This document shows, piece by piece, positions 17,681-28,384 of a stretch of DNA of 64,000 nt. Each line of letters opens with the position of its first letter. The stretch's first letter is position 1. The position numbers were made by a program, and so were the translations under genes. The notes beneath the pieces were generated by a model that saw only the letters and a program-made list of their open reading frames with translations, had not been told where the DNA came from and ran no database searches. Source of the stretch: Methylotenera mobilis JLW8 (lineage in GTDB: Bacteria; Pseudomonadota; Gammaproteobacteria; Burkholderiales; Methylophilaceae). Location of the stretch: the NCBI RefSeq assembly GCF_000023705.1, contig NC_012968.1, forward strand, positions 2,480,001 to 2,544,000, read 5' to 3'.

Positions 17681-18745
17681 CTACACATGATATTGCAAGC
17701 TATGCGCCCTAATTGCGCTAAGCATCGCTGCCGCGTTTTCTGGCGGTGTCCATTGCGTGATGCCATGTCCTAAGTTAAACACGTGGCCATGGCCGTTGCC
17801 ATAGCTAGCTAATACCGCAGCCACTTCACGCTCGATCGCCTCAGGCGTTGATAACAGAATAGCTGGGTCCAAGTTACCTTGCAACGCCACTTTATCACCC
17901 ACACGTTGACGCGCGCTACCGATATCTACCGTCCAATCCAGTCCCAATGCATCTGAGCCTATCTCAGCTTGCGCTTCCAGCCATAAGCCACCACCCTTGG
18001 TGAATACGATGCTTGGCACAGTGCGACCATCATTGGTTTTAATTAAACCATTGACGATTTTTTGCATGTAATTGAGTGAAAATTCTTTGTAAGCATTGTG
18101 CGCCAAGGCACCGCCCCATGAGTCAAATATCATCACCGCCTGTGCACCTGCCATGATCTGCGCATTCAAGTATTGAATCACAGTTTGTGCCGTGGTTTCT
18201 AGAATGTGGTGCAGCAGCTCAGGGCGTGCGTACGCCATTTTTTTCGTATTCAAGAAGTCCGTACCACCTTTGCCTTCCACCATATAGGTAGCCAGCGTCC
18301 ACGGGCTGCCAGAGAAGCCGATTAACGGCACGCGGCCATCTAAAGCCTTGCGTATGCTTCTTACCGCATCAAACACGTACTGCAACTTGGCCATATCCGG
18401 CACTACCAGCTTTTGGATATCTGCTTCTTGCTGTAAGGTACGCTCGAACTTAGGGCCTTCACCTTCTTCAAAGTACAACCCCAAACCCATGGCATCAGGC
18501 ACGGTAAGAATATCTGAGAACAGAATCGCCGCATCCAGCAGTGGATAACGGTCTAAAGGCTGCAATGTGACATCGGTCGCAAATTGTGCATTTTTGCAAA
18601 GCTGTAAAAAACTGCCCGCGGTTTTACGGCTCTCACGATATTCAGGTAAATAGCGCCCTGCTTGGCGCATCATCCACACTGGCGTGTAATCCGTTGGTTG
18701 GCGCATCAATGCTTTTAAGAACGTGTCGTTTTTTAATTGATTCAT
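17681..18745 (-). CDS. hemE: Uroporphyrinogen decarboxylase
   Basis: Decarboxylates the four acetate side chains of uroporphyrinogen III to give coproporphyrinogen III in heme synthesis, in the cytoplasm. The 354-residue protein has the N-terminal signature [17 protein letters not shown], the internal [19 protein letters not shown], and C-terminal [14 protein letters not shown]. The start follows a TTTAGG site at suitable spacing. The leader contains the gltD terminator, so hemE probably has its own promoter close to its start. hemL of the same pathway lies 7 kb away. Confidence 0.97.
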   Translation of the reverse strand: MNQLKNDTFLKALMRQPTDYTPVWMMRQAGRYLPEYRESRKTAGSFLQLCKNAQFATDVTLQPLDRYPLLDAAILFSDILTVPDAMGLGLYFEEGEGPKFERTLQQEADIQKLVVPDMAKLQYVFDAVRSIRKALDGRVPLIGFSGSPWTLATYMVEGKGGTDFLNTKKMAYARPELLHHILETTAQTVIQYLNAQIMAGAQAVMIFDSWGGALAHNAYKEFSLNYMQKIVNGLIKTNDGRTVPSIVFTKGGGLWLEAQAEIGSDALGLDWTVDIGSARQRVGDKVALQGNLDPAILLSTPEAIEREVAAVLASYGNGHGHVFNLGHGITQWTPPENAAAMLSAIRAHSLQYHV

Positions 18746-18762
18746 TTGGTTACCTAAATAAA

Positions 18763-18796
18763 AAAGGACACAAAGTGGTTTTACTTTGTATCCTTT
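18763..18796 (-). terminator. gltD terminator
   Basis: 14-bp arms 18763-18776 and 18783-18796 with one mismatch that becomes a G-U pair in the leftward transcript, followed there by a run of six T (complement of AAAAAA). It ends the gltBD message just before the hemE start. Confidence 0.85.
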
Positions 18797-18826
18797 ATTT
18801 TTACATTGTCATACTGTGGCGTTAAC

Positions 18827-20254
18827 TTAACGTGGCAATACTGATGAGCCCATCAAAAATTCATCTACTGCACGCGCAGCCTGACGACCCTCACGGATTG
18901 CCCAAACCACTAAAGACTGACCGCGACGTACGTCACCAGCCGCAAACACTTTGTCTTTGTTGGTTTTATAGCTGCCAACACCGTCGGTAGTTGCTTTAGC
19001 ATTACCGCGGTTGTCTTTTTCTACACCAAATGCTTCTAGCAGTTTTTGGATTGGTGACACAAAGCCCATGGCCAAGAACACTAAATCAGCTGGAATGGTG
19101 AACTCAGTACCAGCAACTTCAGACATCTTGCCATCTTTCCACTCTACGCGAGCACCTTTCAGTGCCACTACTTTACCGTTTTCGCCAATCAGCTCTTTGG
19201 TAGTGATAGACCAGTCACGGTTAGCGCCTTCTTCATGTGAGCTAGAAGTACGTAGTTTCAATGGCCAGTTAGGCCATACCAACTCTTTATTTTCTTTCTC
19301 TGGTGGTTGTGGCATCAACTCAAACTGGGTGATGCTAGCTGCACCATGACGGTTTGAAGTACCAACACAGTCAGAACCGGTATCACCGCCGCCAATCACA
19401 ATCACATGCTTACCGGTAGCTCTAATTTGGTCTGGAATAGTATCGCCAGCCACCACCTTGTTTTGCGGTGTTAAAAAGTCCATGGCGAAATGTACGCCAT
19501 CCAACTCACGACCAGTTACTGGCAAATCACGTGGCTGCTCAGCACCTGCTGCCAATACCACTGCATCAAACTCGGCCACCAAGGCATCAGCGTTTACGTT
19601 CTCGCCTACGTGTTGGTTCACGCGGAACTCAACGCCTTCAGCTTCCATCTGCGCCATACGGCGGTCAATGTGTGATTTTTCCATTTTGAAGTCAGGAATA
19701 CCGTAGCGTAGCAAGCCACCGACACGGCTGTTTTTCTCCAACACCACAACATTGTGACCGGCACGTGCCAATTGTTGCGCCGCTGCCAAACCAGCAGGGC
19801 CAGAACCAACAACCGCTACTTTTTTACCAGTTTTGTTTGGATTAACTTGTGGCTGTACCCAGTCGTTTTCCCAAGCTTTATCTATAATCGCGTGCTCGAT
19901 AGATTTAATACCTACCGCATCCGCATTGATATTCAGTGTACATGCTGCCTCACACGGAGCAGGGCAGATACGACCGGTGAACTCCGGGAAGTTGTTGGTG
20001 GAGTGCAATACATCAATCGCACTGCGCCAGTCTTGTTGGTAGACCAAATCATTCCAGTCCGGAATGATATTGTTGATTGGACAACCCGTTGTACAAAATG
20101 GAATACCGCAATCCATACAGCGTGCACCTTGCTGCTTAGCTTGGTCATCTGTTAAATGCAGTACAAATTCTTTGTAATTTTTAACGCGATCCTGTACTGG
20201 CAAATTTGCCTCGGACAGACGTTCAAATTCCATAAATCCCGTTACTTTACCCAT
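18827..20254 (-). CDS. gltD: Glutamate synthase (NADPH) small subunit
   Basis: Flavoprotein that takes electrons from NADPH and passes them through Fe-S clusters to the large GltB subunit for glutamate formation from glutamine and 2-oxoglutarate. In 475 residues it carries the N-terminal cysteine cluster ([14 protein letters not shown] and later CPAPCEAAC), an FAD motif ([19 protein letters not shown]), an NADPH motif ([15 protein letters not shown]) and a C-terminal FAD segment ([17 protein letters not shown]). It follows gltB after 56 bp in the usual order. Its own terminator lies directly downstream. Confidence 0.97.
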   Translation of the reverse strand: MGKVTGFMEFERLSEANLPVQDRVKNYKEFVLHLTDDQAKQQGARCMDCGIPFCTTGCPINNIIPDWNDLVYQQDWRSAIDVLHSTNNFPEFTGRICPAPCEAACTLNINADAVGIKSIEHAIIDKAWENDWVQPQVNPNKTGKKVAVVGSGPAGLAAAQQLARAGHNVVVLEKNSRVGGLLRYGIPDFKMEKSHIDRRMAQMEAEGVEFRVNQHVGENVNADALVAEFDAVVLAAGAEQPRDLPVTGRELDGVHFAMDFLTPQNKVVAGDTIPDQIRATGKHVIVIGGGDTGSDCVGTSNRHGAASITQFELMPQPPEKENKELVWPNWPLKLRTSSSHEEGANRDWSITTKELIGENGKVVALKGARVEWKDGKMSEVAGTEFTIPADLVFLAMGFVSPIQKLLEAFGVEKDNRGNAKATTDGVGSYKTNKDKVFAAGDVRRGQSLVVWAIREGRQAARAVDEFLMGSSVLPR

Positions 20255-20310
20255 ACTATAAAGCCTTTTCCCTAAAGAGTCTCTTTACTTGTTTCATATT
20301 AAAAGCGACT

Positions 20311-23300
20311 CTAGGCCGCTACTAGCGCTTTATCTTCAGCCAATTCAATCAAGGCGCGTTTGTATTCGTTTGGCATTACTTTAACAAACTTGGCACGTGC
20401 GTTATCCCAGTCAGCAAGTAGCGCTTTAGCGCGGCCACTGCCTGTATATTCAGCATGCTTGTTGATTAAAGCCAGCAAGGTTACTTCATCTGGCTGATCC
20501 AAATGATGCACTGCATCTGGCGCCACATTGTCAACATGCTCAACTTTCTCTAAAGACACCATACCCATATTGCAGCGTTTTGCAAATAAGCCATCTTCAT
20601 CGTAAACATAAGCTACGCCACCACTCATACCAGCTGCAAAGTTTTGACCAGTCACGCCTAACACCACGACTGTACCGCCTGTCATGTATTCGCAACCGTG
20701 GTTACCTACACCCTCAACCACTGCGGTAGCGCCTGAGTTACGTACACAGAAACGCTCACCAGCTACGCCGCTGAAATAGCTCTCACCGGTCGTTGCACCA
20801 AACATCACGGTGTTACCCACAATGATGTTCTCGTGTGAAATACCACGGAAGGTTGTTGGTGGTTTGATCACAATACGGCCACCGCATAGACCTTTACCTA
20901 CGTAGTCATTGCCTTCGCCAGTTAGGTTAAAGGTAATGCCTTTCGCCAGGAATGCAGCAAAGCTTTGGCCTGATGTACCTGTGAAATTCACATGGATAGT
21001 GTCGTGTGGTAAACCAGCGTTACCGTAACGGGTAGCCACTTGGTTAGACAACATGGTACCTACGGTACGGTTAGTGTTGGTGATAGGCAGATCCAATACT
21101 ACTTTGTCGCCTTTTTCCAACGCTGGTGCTGCTAATGCAACTAATTGGTTATCTAATGCGTTAACCAAACCGTGGTCTTGCACGTCGTTATTCTTACGTG
21201 ACACGCTTGCTGGCATATCTGGTTGGTGGAACACTTTGCTGAAGTCCAGGCCGCTGATTTTCCAGTGGTCGATACCGGCTTGCATATCCAACAAATCTGG
21301 GCGACCAATCAGGTCGTCAAACTTAGCGATACCCATAGATGCCATCAACTCACGTACCTCTTCGGCAACGAAGAAGAAGTAGTTCACTACGTGCTCTGGT
21401 TGACCTGTGAAGCGTTTACGCAACTCTGGGTCTTGTGTCGCCACACCCACTGGGCAAGTGTTCAAGTGACACTTACGCATCATGATACAGCCTTCAACGA
21501 CCAATGGAGCAGTAGCAAAACCGAACTCATCCGCACCTAGCAAGGCGCCGATCACCACGTCACGGCCAGTTTTCATTTGACCATCAACTTGCACTACCAC
21601 GCGGCCGCGCAATTGGTTCAATACCAAGGTTTGCTGTGTTTCAGACAAACCTAACTCCCACGGCGCACCTGCGTGCTTGATAGAAGAAATAGGGGATGCA
21701 CCAGTACCGCCATCATGACCTGCGATCACGATATGGTCAGATTTAGCTTTCGCCACACCAGCAGCTACCGTACCCACGCCAGTTTCAGATACTAATTTTA
21801 CTGAAATCGAAGCTTTAGGATTAGCGTTTTTCAAGTCATGAATCAACTGCGCTAAATCTTCAATCGAGTAAATATCATGGTGTGGAGGAGGTGAGATCAA
21901 GCCAACGCCTGGCACAGAGAAACGCAATTTAGCGATGTACTCTGATACTTTATGGCCTGGTAATTGACCGCCTTCGCCTGGTTTAGCACCTTGCGCCATT
22001 TTAATTTGAATCTGGTCTGCATTTGCCAGGTACTCAGCAGTCACACCGAAACGGCCTGATGCCACCTGCTTAATGCTGGAGCGCATTGAGTCGCCAGCTT
22101 TTAGATTGATGTTACTCTCAATCAAATTCGCACCCAGCACGTCAGCCATGGTGGTTGCGTTAGCCACAGGGATAAAGCGCTTAGCGTCTTCACCACCTTC
22201 ACCAGTGTTAGATTTACCGCCGATACGGTTCATCGCAATCGCTAGTGTTGCATGCGCTTCTGTTGAGATAGAACCCAATGACATCGCGCCAGTAGCAAAA
22301 CGTTTAACGATTTCTTTTGCTGGCTCTACTTGCTCTAATGGAATCGCCGCGCCTGCTGATTTGATTTCAAACAAGCCACGTAGCGTCATGTGACGGCGTG
22401 ATTGGTCGTTAATTAACTTAGCATATTCTTTGTAGGTGTCGTATTGACCGGTACGTGTTGCATTTTGCAGCTTCGCTACAGACTCAGGCGTCCATGTATG
22501 CTCCTCACCACGCACACGGTAAGCGTACTCGCCGCCTGCTTCTAGGTGGTTTGCCAATACCGGGTCAACGCCGAAAGCAGCAGTATGCAGACGCACAGCC
22601 TCTTCAGACACTTGATCTAAGCCAATACCTTCAATATTTGTCACCGTGCCAGTGAAGTACTGCTCTACAAACTCACTATTTAAACCGATCGCTTCAAAAA
22701 TCTGTGCGCCGCAGTAAGACTGGTAAGTAGAAATGCCCATTTTAGACATCACTTTGTATAAGCCTTTGCTGATTGCTTTTACAAAGTTCTTATTCGCAAC
22801 ATAGCTATCTGTTGCCAAGTCTTTAATGGTCTCAAAAGTGAGCCATGGACAAACTGCCTCTGCGCCGTAACCTGCCAACAATGCAAAGTGATGCACTTCA
22901 CGTGCTGAACCGGTATCTACCACCAAACCAGTGCTGGTTCTTAAGCCTGCTTTAACTAGATGCTCATGCGTTGCTGAACAAGCCAGCAGCGCAGGAATAG
23001 CCACGCGGTCTGCACTTACGTTGCGGTCAGACAAGATTAAGATATTGAAGCCATTTTGCACCGCATCTGAAGCTGCTTTAGTGATGCTGGCAACCGCTGC
23101 TGCCATACCCGCTTTACCTTGTGTGGCAGGGTAGGTAATGTCTAACACCAATGATTTATATTGGTTTTGCGTTAAGGTAGCAATCGCTTTCAATTGCTCC
23201 AACTCATCCAGCATCAATACTGGCTGGCTCGCCTCTAAACGCATAGGCGGTGTGGTTTCGTCTAAACCTAACAAGTTTGGTTTAGGGCCAATGAAGGTGA

Positions 23301-25002
23301 TCAATGACATCACCAACTCTTCACGAATCGGGTCGATAGGTGGGTTAGTCACTTGTGCGAACAATTGCTTGAAGTAGTTGTACAAGACTTTTGGTTTCGC
23401 TGACAACACTGGCAATGCAGCGTCGTTACCCATAGAGCCTGAACCCTCTTCACCGCTTTGAATCATCGGCTGCAAGATAAACTTGATGTCTTCTTGGGTG
23501 TAGCCAAATGCTTGCTGTGTATCTAATAAATCTGCAGCCAACTCTAGCTCGCCTTGTACTTTTGGCATATCGCTCAAGAAGTAACGTGATTTTTCAATCC
23601 ATTGTTTGTAAGGCTTGGCAGTAGCCAGCTCTTTTTTCACTTCTGCGTCATCAATAATGCGGCCTTGCTCCATGTCGATTAACAACATTTTGCCTGGTTG
23701 CAGACGCCATTTTTTAACGATTTTTTCTTGTGGGAATGTCAACACACCCATTTCAGACGCCATCATCACGATGTCATCATCTGTTACCAAGTAACGTGCT
23801 GGACGCAAACCATTACGGTCTAGCGTAGCACCCACCATACGACCATCAGTAAACGCTACCGCTGCTGGGCCATCCCATGGTTCCATCAATGCAGCGTGGT
23901 ATTCGTAGAACGCGCGGCGCTCTTCATCCATCAGTGGATTGCCTGACCATGCTTCTGGAATCAACATCATCATCGCGTGCGGCAAGCTATAGCCACCCGC
24001 TACCAATAACTCTAAGCAGTTATCGAAACAGGCAGAGTCAGATTGACCTTCGGCGATTAATGGCCATAGTTTTTCCAAATCTTCGCCAATCACGGTTGAG
24101 CGCATCGCTTCGTGACGAGCCGCCATCCAGTTCACGTTACCTTGTACGGTATTGATTTCGCCGTTGTGCGCAATCATGCGGAACGGATGTGCCAAGTCCC
24201 AAGCTGGGAAAGTATTGGTAGAGAAACGTTGGTGCACTAAAGCTAATGCTGACACAACGCTTTCATCGTTTAGATCTTGGTAGTAGATGCCAACTTCGTT
24301 CGCTAGCAACATGCCTTTGTACACGATGGTACGTGATGACAATGAAGGCATGTAGAACGCTGCGTGGTCAGTTAATTCAAGCGCGCGTACTGCATGCTCG
24401 ATACGTTTACGAATCACGAACAGTTTACGCTCGAATACGTTTTGATCTGTGCCGCTAGTCGCGATAAACACCTGACGCATGGTCGGCTCTACATCGCGCG
24501 CAGCTTGTGCAATATTGCTGTTATCTACTGGCACATCACGCCAGCCCAGCAAGATTTGATTTTCTTCTGCAATGATCGTTGTGAATAGCGCTTCACAGGC
24601 AGCACGGTTGCTCGCAGTTTGCGGCAAGAACACATTACCTACTGCATATTGACCTACCGCAGGCAGCTCAATACCAAGCTTGGCAGCTTCTTTGCGCATG
24701 AAGGCATCCGGCATTTGCATTAGCAAACCAGCGCCATCACCCAACTTAGGGTCATAGCCGGTTGCGCCACGGTGCGTTAGGTTGGTTAATAGCTCCAAAC
24801 CTTTTTGCACGATATCGTGACTTTTTTTGCCTTTAATATGTGCTACGAAACCAACGCCACAAGCATCGCGCTCGTTTGAAGGTCTGTATAAACCTTGTTT
24901 TGCTGGTCGCCCTGCATACAAATCAGGATTAACTGCAACTGCATCATCATGTGCAGCCAGTGCGTTTTCAGAACCAATTTGCTTACTTAAATCTGTTGCC
25001 AT
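20311..25002 (-). CDS. gltB: Glutamate synthase (NADPH) large subunit
   Basis: Main ammonia-assimilation enzyme together with glutamine synthetase. The 1563-residue protein has a class II amidotransferase domain whose nucleophile is Cys48 (ERDACGVGF), implying removal of a 47-residue propeptide. Next come a central domain, the FMN/2-oxoglutarate barrel ([25 protein letters not shown]), the 3Fe-4S cysteines in [12 protein letters not shown], and the C-terminal glycine-rich GXGXG beta-helix. Length and order match bacterial GltB. The start ATG has no evident Shine-Dalgarno site, but a perfect 10-bp hairpin sits 17 bases upstream of it, which may affect expression. Confidence 0.97.
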   Translation of the reverse strand: MATDLSKQIGSENALAAHDDAVAVNPDLYAGRPAKQGLYRPSNERDACGVGFVAHIKGKKSHDIVQKGLELLTNLTHRGATGYDPKLGDGAGLLMQMPDAFMRKEAAKLGIELPAVGQYAVGNVFLPQTASNRAACEALFTTIIAEENQILLGWRDVPVDNSNIAQAARDVEPTMRQVFIATSGTDQNVFERKLFVIRKRIEHAVRALELTDHAAFYMPSLSSRTIVYKGMLLANEVGIYYQDLNDESVVSALALVHQRFSTNTFPAWDLAHPFRMIAHNGEINTVQGNVNWMAARHEAMRSTVIGEDLEKLWPLIAEGQSDSACFDNCLELLVAGGYSLPHAMMMLIPEAWSGNPLMDEERRAFYEYHAALMEPWDGPAAVAFTDGRMVGATLDRNGLRPARYLVTDDDIVMMASEMGVLTFPQEKIVKKWRLQPGKMLLIDMEQGRIIDDAEVKKELATAKPYKQWIEKSRYFLSDMPKVQGELELAADLLDTQQAFGYTQEDIKFILQPMIQSGEEGSGSMGNDAALPVLSAKPKVLYNYFKQLFAQVTNPPIDPIREELVMSLITFIGPKPNLLGLDETTPPMRLEASQPVLMLDELEQLKAIATLTQNQYKSLVLDITYPATQGKAGMAAAVASITKAASDAVQNGFNILILSDRNVSADRVAIPALLACSATHEHLVKAGLRTSTGLVVDTGSAREVHHFALLAGYGAEAVCPWLTFETIKDLATDSYVANKNFVKAISKGLYKVMSKMGISTYQSYCGAQIFEAIGLNSEFVEQYFTGTVTNIEGIGLDQVSEEAVRLHTAAFGVDPVLANHLEAGGEYAYRVRGEEHTWTPESVAKLQNATRTGQYDTYKEYAKLINDQSRRHMTLRGLFEIKSAGAAIPLEQVEPAKEIVKRFATGAMSLGSISTEAHATLAIAMNRIGGKSNTGEGGEDAKRFIPVANATTMADVLGANLIESNINLKAGDSMRSSIKQVASGRFGVTAEYLANADQIQIKMAQGAKPGEGGQLPGHKVSEYIAKLRFSVPGVGLISPPPHHDIYSIEDLAQLIHDLKNANPKASISVKLVSETGVGTVAAGVAKAKSDHIVIAGHDGGTGASPISSIKHAGAPWELGLSETQQTLVLNQLRGRVVVQVDGQMKTGRDVVIGALLGADEFGFATAPLVVEGCIMMRKCHLNTCPVGVATQDPELRKRFTGQPEHVVNYFFFVAEEVRELMASMGIAKFDDLIGRPDLLDMQAGIDHWKISGLDFSKVFHQPDMPASVSRKNNDVQDHGLVNALDNQLVALAAPALEKGDKVVLDLPITNTNRTVGTMLSNQVATRYGNAGLPHDTIHVNFTGTSGQSFAAFLAKGITFNLTGEGNDYVGKGLCGGRIVIKPPTTFRGISHENIIVGNTVMFGATTGESYFSGVAGERFCVRNSGATAVVEGVGNHGCEYMTGGTVVVLGVTGQNFAAGMSGGVAYVYDEDGLFAKRCNMGMVSLEKVEHVDNVAPDAVHHLDQPDEVTLLALINKHAEYTGSGRAKALLADWDNARAKFVKVMPNEYKRALIELAEDKALVAA

Positions 25003-25019
25003 ATTATCTAATCACAAAA

Positions 25020-25053
25020 CATTTAGCGGAACCTTCAAGTTTACCGCTAAATG
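25020..25053 (-). promoter_or_regulatory. Perfect hairpin in the gltB leader
   Basis: CATTTAGCGG (25020-25029) and CCGCTAAATG (25044-25053) form a 10-bp stem with a 14-base loop, ending 17 bases before the gltB ATG. It lacks a T run, so it is better read as a 5' untranslated structure or an operator palindrome than as a terminator. Confidence 0.5.
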
Positions 25054-25122
25054 CCTATGAGTTCAATAAGATAGGACTTAAAGATAAATATTTTTTTATC
25101 TACCGTCTAAAAGTAAGCGAAT

Positions 25123-25144
25123 CAGGCAAAGCGAGCTTTGCCTG
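25123..25144 (-). terminator. Probable hemL terminator
   Basis: CAGGCAAAG and CTTTGCCTG (9 bp) around a 4-base loop, 20 bases after the hemL stop. The T-rich stretch follows only after about ten bases, so efficiency is uncertain. Confidence 0.55.
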
Positions 25145-25163
25145 CTGCGACTATCGTCAAGCG

Positions 25164-26453
25164 CTAGCGAGCAGCCACTGCAGCAAATGCTTTTTTAGCC
25201 GCCGCTAAAGTAAGAGCGATATCAGCATCCGTATGCGCTGCAGACACAAAACCAGCCTCAAACGCAGATGGCCCTAAATAGATGCCTGACTCCAGCATGC
25301 TGTGGAAGAATAGATTGAAGTTATCTTTATTGCTCTGCATTATTTCAGCGAAGCTGGTAGGACATTGCTCACTGAAATACAGACCAAACATACCGCCAAC
25401 GCTTTGCGCACTAAATACAACACCCGCTTCTTTTGCTGCAGCCACCAAGCCATCCACCAGCTTTTTAGTTTTCGCAGCAAGCTTGGCATGAAACTCCGGC
25501 ACCTGAATCAGTTTCAAGGTTTCCAAACCGGCCGTTACCGCCACTGGGTTACCTGACAAGGTACCAGCCTGATACACCGCACCCAGTGGTGCTAAGCACT
25601 GCATAATATCTTTACGCCCGCCGAACGCACCCACCGGCAAACCACCACCGATTACTTTACCTAGCGTTGTCATATCCGGCTTAATGCCATATAGCGCCTG
25701 CGCGCCGCCTAGATGCACACGAAAACCAGTCATCACTTCATCAAAAATCAGCACCGTACCATGTTGCGTACATAGCTCGCGCAAGGTTTGCAGAAACTCC
25801 ATATGTGGCACTATTAGGTTCATATTGCCGACCACAGGCTCAATAATCACACAGGCGATTTCATCGCCAGCTTTTGCAAACAACTCTTTTAATTGCTGCG
25901 TGTTGTTGTATTCAAGTGTCAATGTATGCGCTGCCACTTCCGCCGGCACACCCGCTGAGCTAGGCTCGCCAAATGTCAGCAAACCAGAACCCGCTTTTAC
26001 CAATAACGCATCGGAGTGACCGTGGTAGCAACCTTCAAACTTCACCAATTTATTACGGCCGGTAAAGCCGCGCGCCACACGAATCGCACTCATGGTGGCT
26101 TCGGTACCACTGCTCACCAAGCGCACTTGCTCCATGCTGGGCACCAGTTTATTGATTAGCGCCGCCATTTCCAGCTCCAAGCCGGTTGGCGCGCCAAATG
26201 ACAAGCTATTAGCTGCAACCGCCTGCACTGCACCAATCACATCCGGGTGCGCGTGACCAACGATCATCGGCCCCCAAGAGTTGATGTAATCAATGTACTC
26301 TTTACCATCAACGTCCCACAGCTTAGAACCCAGGCCTTTTTTGAAAAAGATAGGCGTACCGCCTACGCTACGGAACGCACGCACCGGCGAATTAACGCCA
26401 CCAGGAATAAGTTGTTGTGATTTCTCAAAAAGAGCTTGATTAGATGAAGTCAT
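25164..26453 (-). CDS. hemL: Glutamate-1-semialdehyde 2,1-aminomutase
   Basis: PLP enzyme that converts glutamate-1-semialdehyde to 5-aminolevulinate, the first committed tetrapyrrole precursor in the C5 route. The 429 residues include [11 protein letters not shown] near the start, [16 protein letters not shown], the PLP Asp in [11 protein letters not shown], and the Schiff-base lysine K266 in [18 protein letters not shown]. The start codon overlaps the stop of thiE by 4 bp (ATGA), so translation is coupled in a thiD-thiE-hemL operon, a common betaproteobacterial order. Confidence 0.97.
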   Translation of the reverse strand: MTSSNQALFEKSQQLIPGGVNSPVRAFRSVGGTPIFFKKGLGSKLWDVDGKEYIDYINSWGPMIVGHAHPDVIGAVQAVAANSLSFGAPTGLELEMAALINKLVPSMEQVRLVSSGTEATMSAIRVARGFTGRNKLVKFEGCYHGHSDALLVKAGSGLLTFGEPSSAGVPAEVAAHTLTLEYNNTQQLKELFAKAGDEIACVIIEPVVGNMNLIVPHMEFLQTLRELCTQHGTVLIFDEVMTGFRVHLGGAQALYGIKPDMTTLGKVIGGGLPVGAFGGRKDIMQCLAPLGAVYQAGTLSGNPVAVTAGLETLKLIQVPEFHAKLAAKTKKLVDGLVAAAKEAGVVFSAQSVGGMFGLYFSEQCPTSFAEIMQSNKDNFNLFFHSMLESGIYLGPSAFEAGFVSAAHTDADIALTLAAAKKAFAAVAAR

Positions 26454-27070
26454 GATTGAAATAGCTTTGTAAATTGTTGAGAGGTTAATTTTACGTCATC
26501 TGCATTAAAAATTGCATTGATGACCGCTATGGAGTTTGCGCCAGCAGCAATCGCTAATGCTGCATTTTCCAAGGTGATACCGCCGATTGCAACGCTAGGT
26601 ACCTTAAGTTCGGCTTTTGCCTGCGTAAATAAATGCAAGCCAGCTACCGGTGCATTGGGCTTGGTACTAGAAGCAAAGCAGGCGCCAAAAGCCACATAAT
26701 CTGCACCTAGCTGCTGTGCTGACAATGCCAGATCAAAACGGTTATAACAAGATGCGCCCAAGAGCTTATGGCTACCTAACCTAGCCCTCGCTTCGGCCAA
26801 GTTGCCATCATCTGCACCCAAGTGCACACCATCCGCATCCAAGGTCAGACATAGCTTGATGGAGTCATTAATAATGAATGGCACTTGATATTGACGGCAC
26901 AGCGGCAACAAGGCGCGCGCCTGCTGTGTTTGCAGCTTGTGGTCGGCCAGCTTGTTGCGATACTGCAACACGCCGATGCCGCCTTGCAAGGCCGCTTCTA
27001 CCTTGGACAGCAGGGTATCGGTATCCTGCTCGTCAGGCGTAATGGCGTACAACCCTTTAATCACGCTCAT
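26450..27070 (-). CDS. thiE: Thiamine-phosphate synthase
   Basis: Joins the pyrimidine (HMP-PP) and thiazole phosphates to make thiamine phosphate. The 206-residue TIM barrel contains [19 protein letters not shown] (the QYR(N/D)K phosphate-binding motif), [21 protein letters not shown], the loop ASCYN and [17 protein letters not shown], then [13 protein letters not shown]. It follows thiD after 24 bp and overlaps hemL by 4 bp. Together with the thiSG pair at 15-16 kb it shows that the pathway is split over two loci here. Confidence 0.95.
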   Translation of the reverse strand: MSVIKGLYAITPDEQDTDTLLSKVEAALQGGIGVLQYRNKLADHKLQTQQARALLPLCRQYQVPFIINDSIKLCLTLDADGVHLGADDGNLAEARARLGSHKLLGASCYNRFDLALSAQQLGADYVAFGACFASSTKPNAPVAGLHLFTQAKAELKVPSVAIGGITLENAALAIAAGANSIAVINAIFNADDVKLTSQQFTKLFQS

Positions 27071-27094
27071 GCAATTGCACTCATCATCGCGGCG

Positions 27095-27955
27095 TTAATG
27101 GGTTTTTGCGCTGCCGTCACCGCTGCCAGCGGTAGTGTCTTCTTCGTCACGCGCCCAGAACATACGGTCTGGAATATATTGCCCCATACCAGGCCTGAAG
27201 CCATTTTTCAGGGTTTGCCATGTATATTCCTGCGCCTCCAACACGGCATCCTCTATGCTCAGTCCATGCGCCATGCACGCAGCAATGGCACTGGTCAGTG
27301 TGCAGCCAGAACCATGATAACTACCAGGCAAGCGCTCCCATTTATAGGCTTTAATCAGCTTATCTTCACCATACAGGGTGTTCGTCACCTCCGTAGTACG
27401 CTCATGCGTGCCGGTAATCAGTACGTACTCACTTCCCATGGCCAGCAAACGGGCTGCGCTTTCATCCAGTGAGGTCAAACCCACCTCATCCGCCTCATCG
27501 GCAAACGCAAAGCGGCGTGCCTCTAAGCTATTAGGCGTAATTAACGTTGCCTGCGGGAACAGCAGCTCCATCATGGCTTCCATCATTTCGTCATTGCTTA
27601 AATCATCACCACGGCCAGAGGTTAGGATAGGGTCTATCAACAGCGGAATATCCGGGTAATCCGCCATAATTTCGGCAATCACCGCAATATTCTCCACCGA
27701 ACCAAGCAAACCCAATTTGAATGCAGACACCTGCACGTCTTCTAAAATAGCGCGCGCCTGATCATTCACCCAGTCGGAGTCCATCGCCAGCACACCATCT
27801 ACACCCACAGTATCCTGCGCCGTGATAGCAGTTACCACCGACAAAGGATGGCAGCCGATACTGGCAAAAGTAAGAATATCTGCCTGCAGCCCAGCACCGC
27901 TACTAGGGTCTGTACCTGCGAATGTCAAAACTGAGGGAGGTGCTTGGTTTGCCAT
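27095..27955 (-). CDS. thiD: Hydroxymethylpyrimidine/phosphomethylpyrimidine kinase
   Basis: Phosphorylates HMP and HMP-P to HMP-PP for ThiE. The 286-residue ribokinase-fold protein starts with SVLTFAGTDPSSGAGLQADI, has LLIDPILTSGRGDDL and the anion-hole stretch GSYHGSGCTLTSAIAACMA near the C-terminus. The last 20 residues are acidic and variable. It is the first gene of thiD-thiE-hemL; its start lies only 24 bases from the 3' end of a tRNA-Gly gene on the same strand, so the tRNA and the operon might share a transcript. Confidence 0.95.
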   Translation of the reverse strand: MANQAPPSVLTFAGTDPSSGAGLQADILTFASIGCHPLSVVTAITAQDTVGVDGVLAMDSDWVNDQARAILEDVQVSAFKLGLLGSVENIAVIAEIMADYPDIPLLIDPILTSGRGDDLSNDEMMEAMMELLFPQATLITPNSLEARRFAFADEADEVGLTSLDESAARLLAMGSEYVLITGTHERTTEVTNTLYGEDKLIKAYKWERLPGSYHGSGCTLTSAIAACMAHGLSIEDAVLEAQEYTWQTLKNGFRPGMGQYIPDRMFWARDEEDTTAGSGDGSAKTH

Positions 27956-27979
27956 AAATATAATCTAACTACTAGAAGG

Positions 27980-28053
27980 TGGAGCGGGTGACGGGAATCG
28001 AACCCGCGTATCGAGCTTGGGAAGCTAGCGTTCTACCATTGAACTACACCCGC
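27980..28053 (-). tRNA. tRNA-Gly (CCC anticodon)
   Basis: 74 bases including encoded CCA. Acceptor GCGGGTG pairs with CACCCGC, D arm AGTTCAATGGTAGAAC, anticodon loop TTCCCAA, T arm GCGGGTTCGATTCCCGT, discriminator T. It closely resembles the E. coli glyU type. The anticodon stem CTAGC/GCTCG has a T-C mismatch at its second pair (28-42). Confidence 0.96.
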
Positions 28054-28063
28054 CAAAATGTGA

Positions 28064-28069
28064 ATTATA
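28064..28069 (-). promoter_or_regulatory. -10 element of tRNA-Gly promoter
   Basis: A perfect TATAAT in the leftward direction, 10 bases before the tRNA 5' end, so transcription would begin a few bases before the mature end. I see no good -35 at the usual distance. Confidence 0.5.
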
Positions 28070-28384
28070 CTCCAATCGATTCAAGTTAATGATACGGCCG
28101 TGAAAACGACTGCTTGCAGGCTTGCGCCACCCAAGTCACATGCGGCCATCAGACTTAACCACAATAATAATATGTACTCTTTCTTGCAGAGCGCGCTAAA
28201 TCCTACCTTGTATAAATCCCGCAAAATCTGTATTCTTTTTATATACTCAGACCACTCAACGCTTGGTTAATATTTGGGTAACATATTGATTAATATCACC
28301 CAGTATCGCCATCCGTCCGATAATGGCATAGCTCTTGCCTAATTATCTTTATCAAGCCAAAAAGGCGTAGGTTAAAAAAACAGC
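28070..28384. other. Gene-free stretch between tRNA-Gly and the GT39 gene
   Basis: About 315 bases with no coding frame that I can support. It should carry the divergent promoters of the tRNA and of the glycosyltransferase gene. No RNA fold or repeat stood out. Confidence 0.4.

Noticed and set aside
20311-25002. Many frames of 60-110 codons antisense to gltB
   Set aside because: Shadows of a long, well-conserved coding sequence; no ribosome sites or recognisable domains.
28070-28384. Second tRNA or small RNA upstream of the GT39 gene
   Set aside because: No cloverleaf, T-loop or strong hairpin followed by T run could be found.
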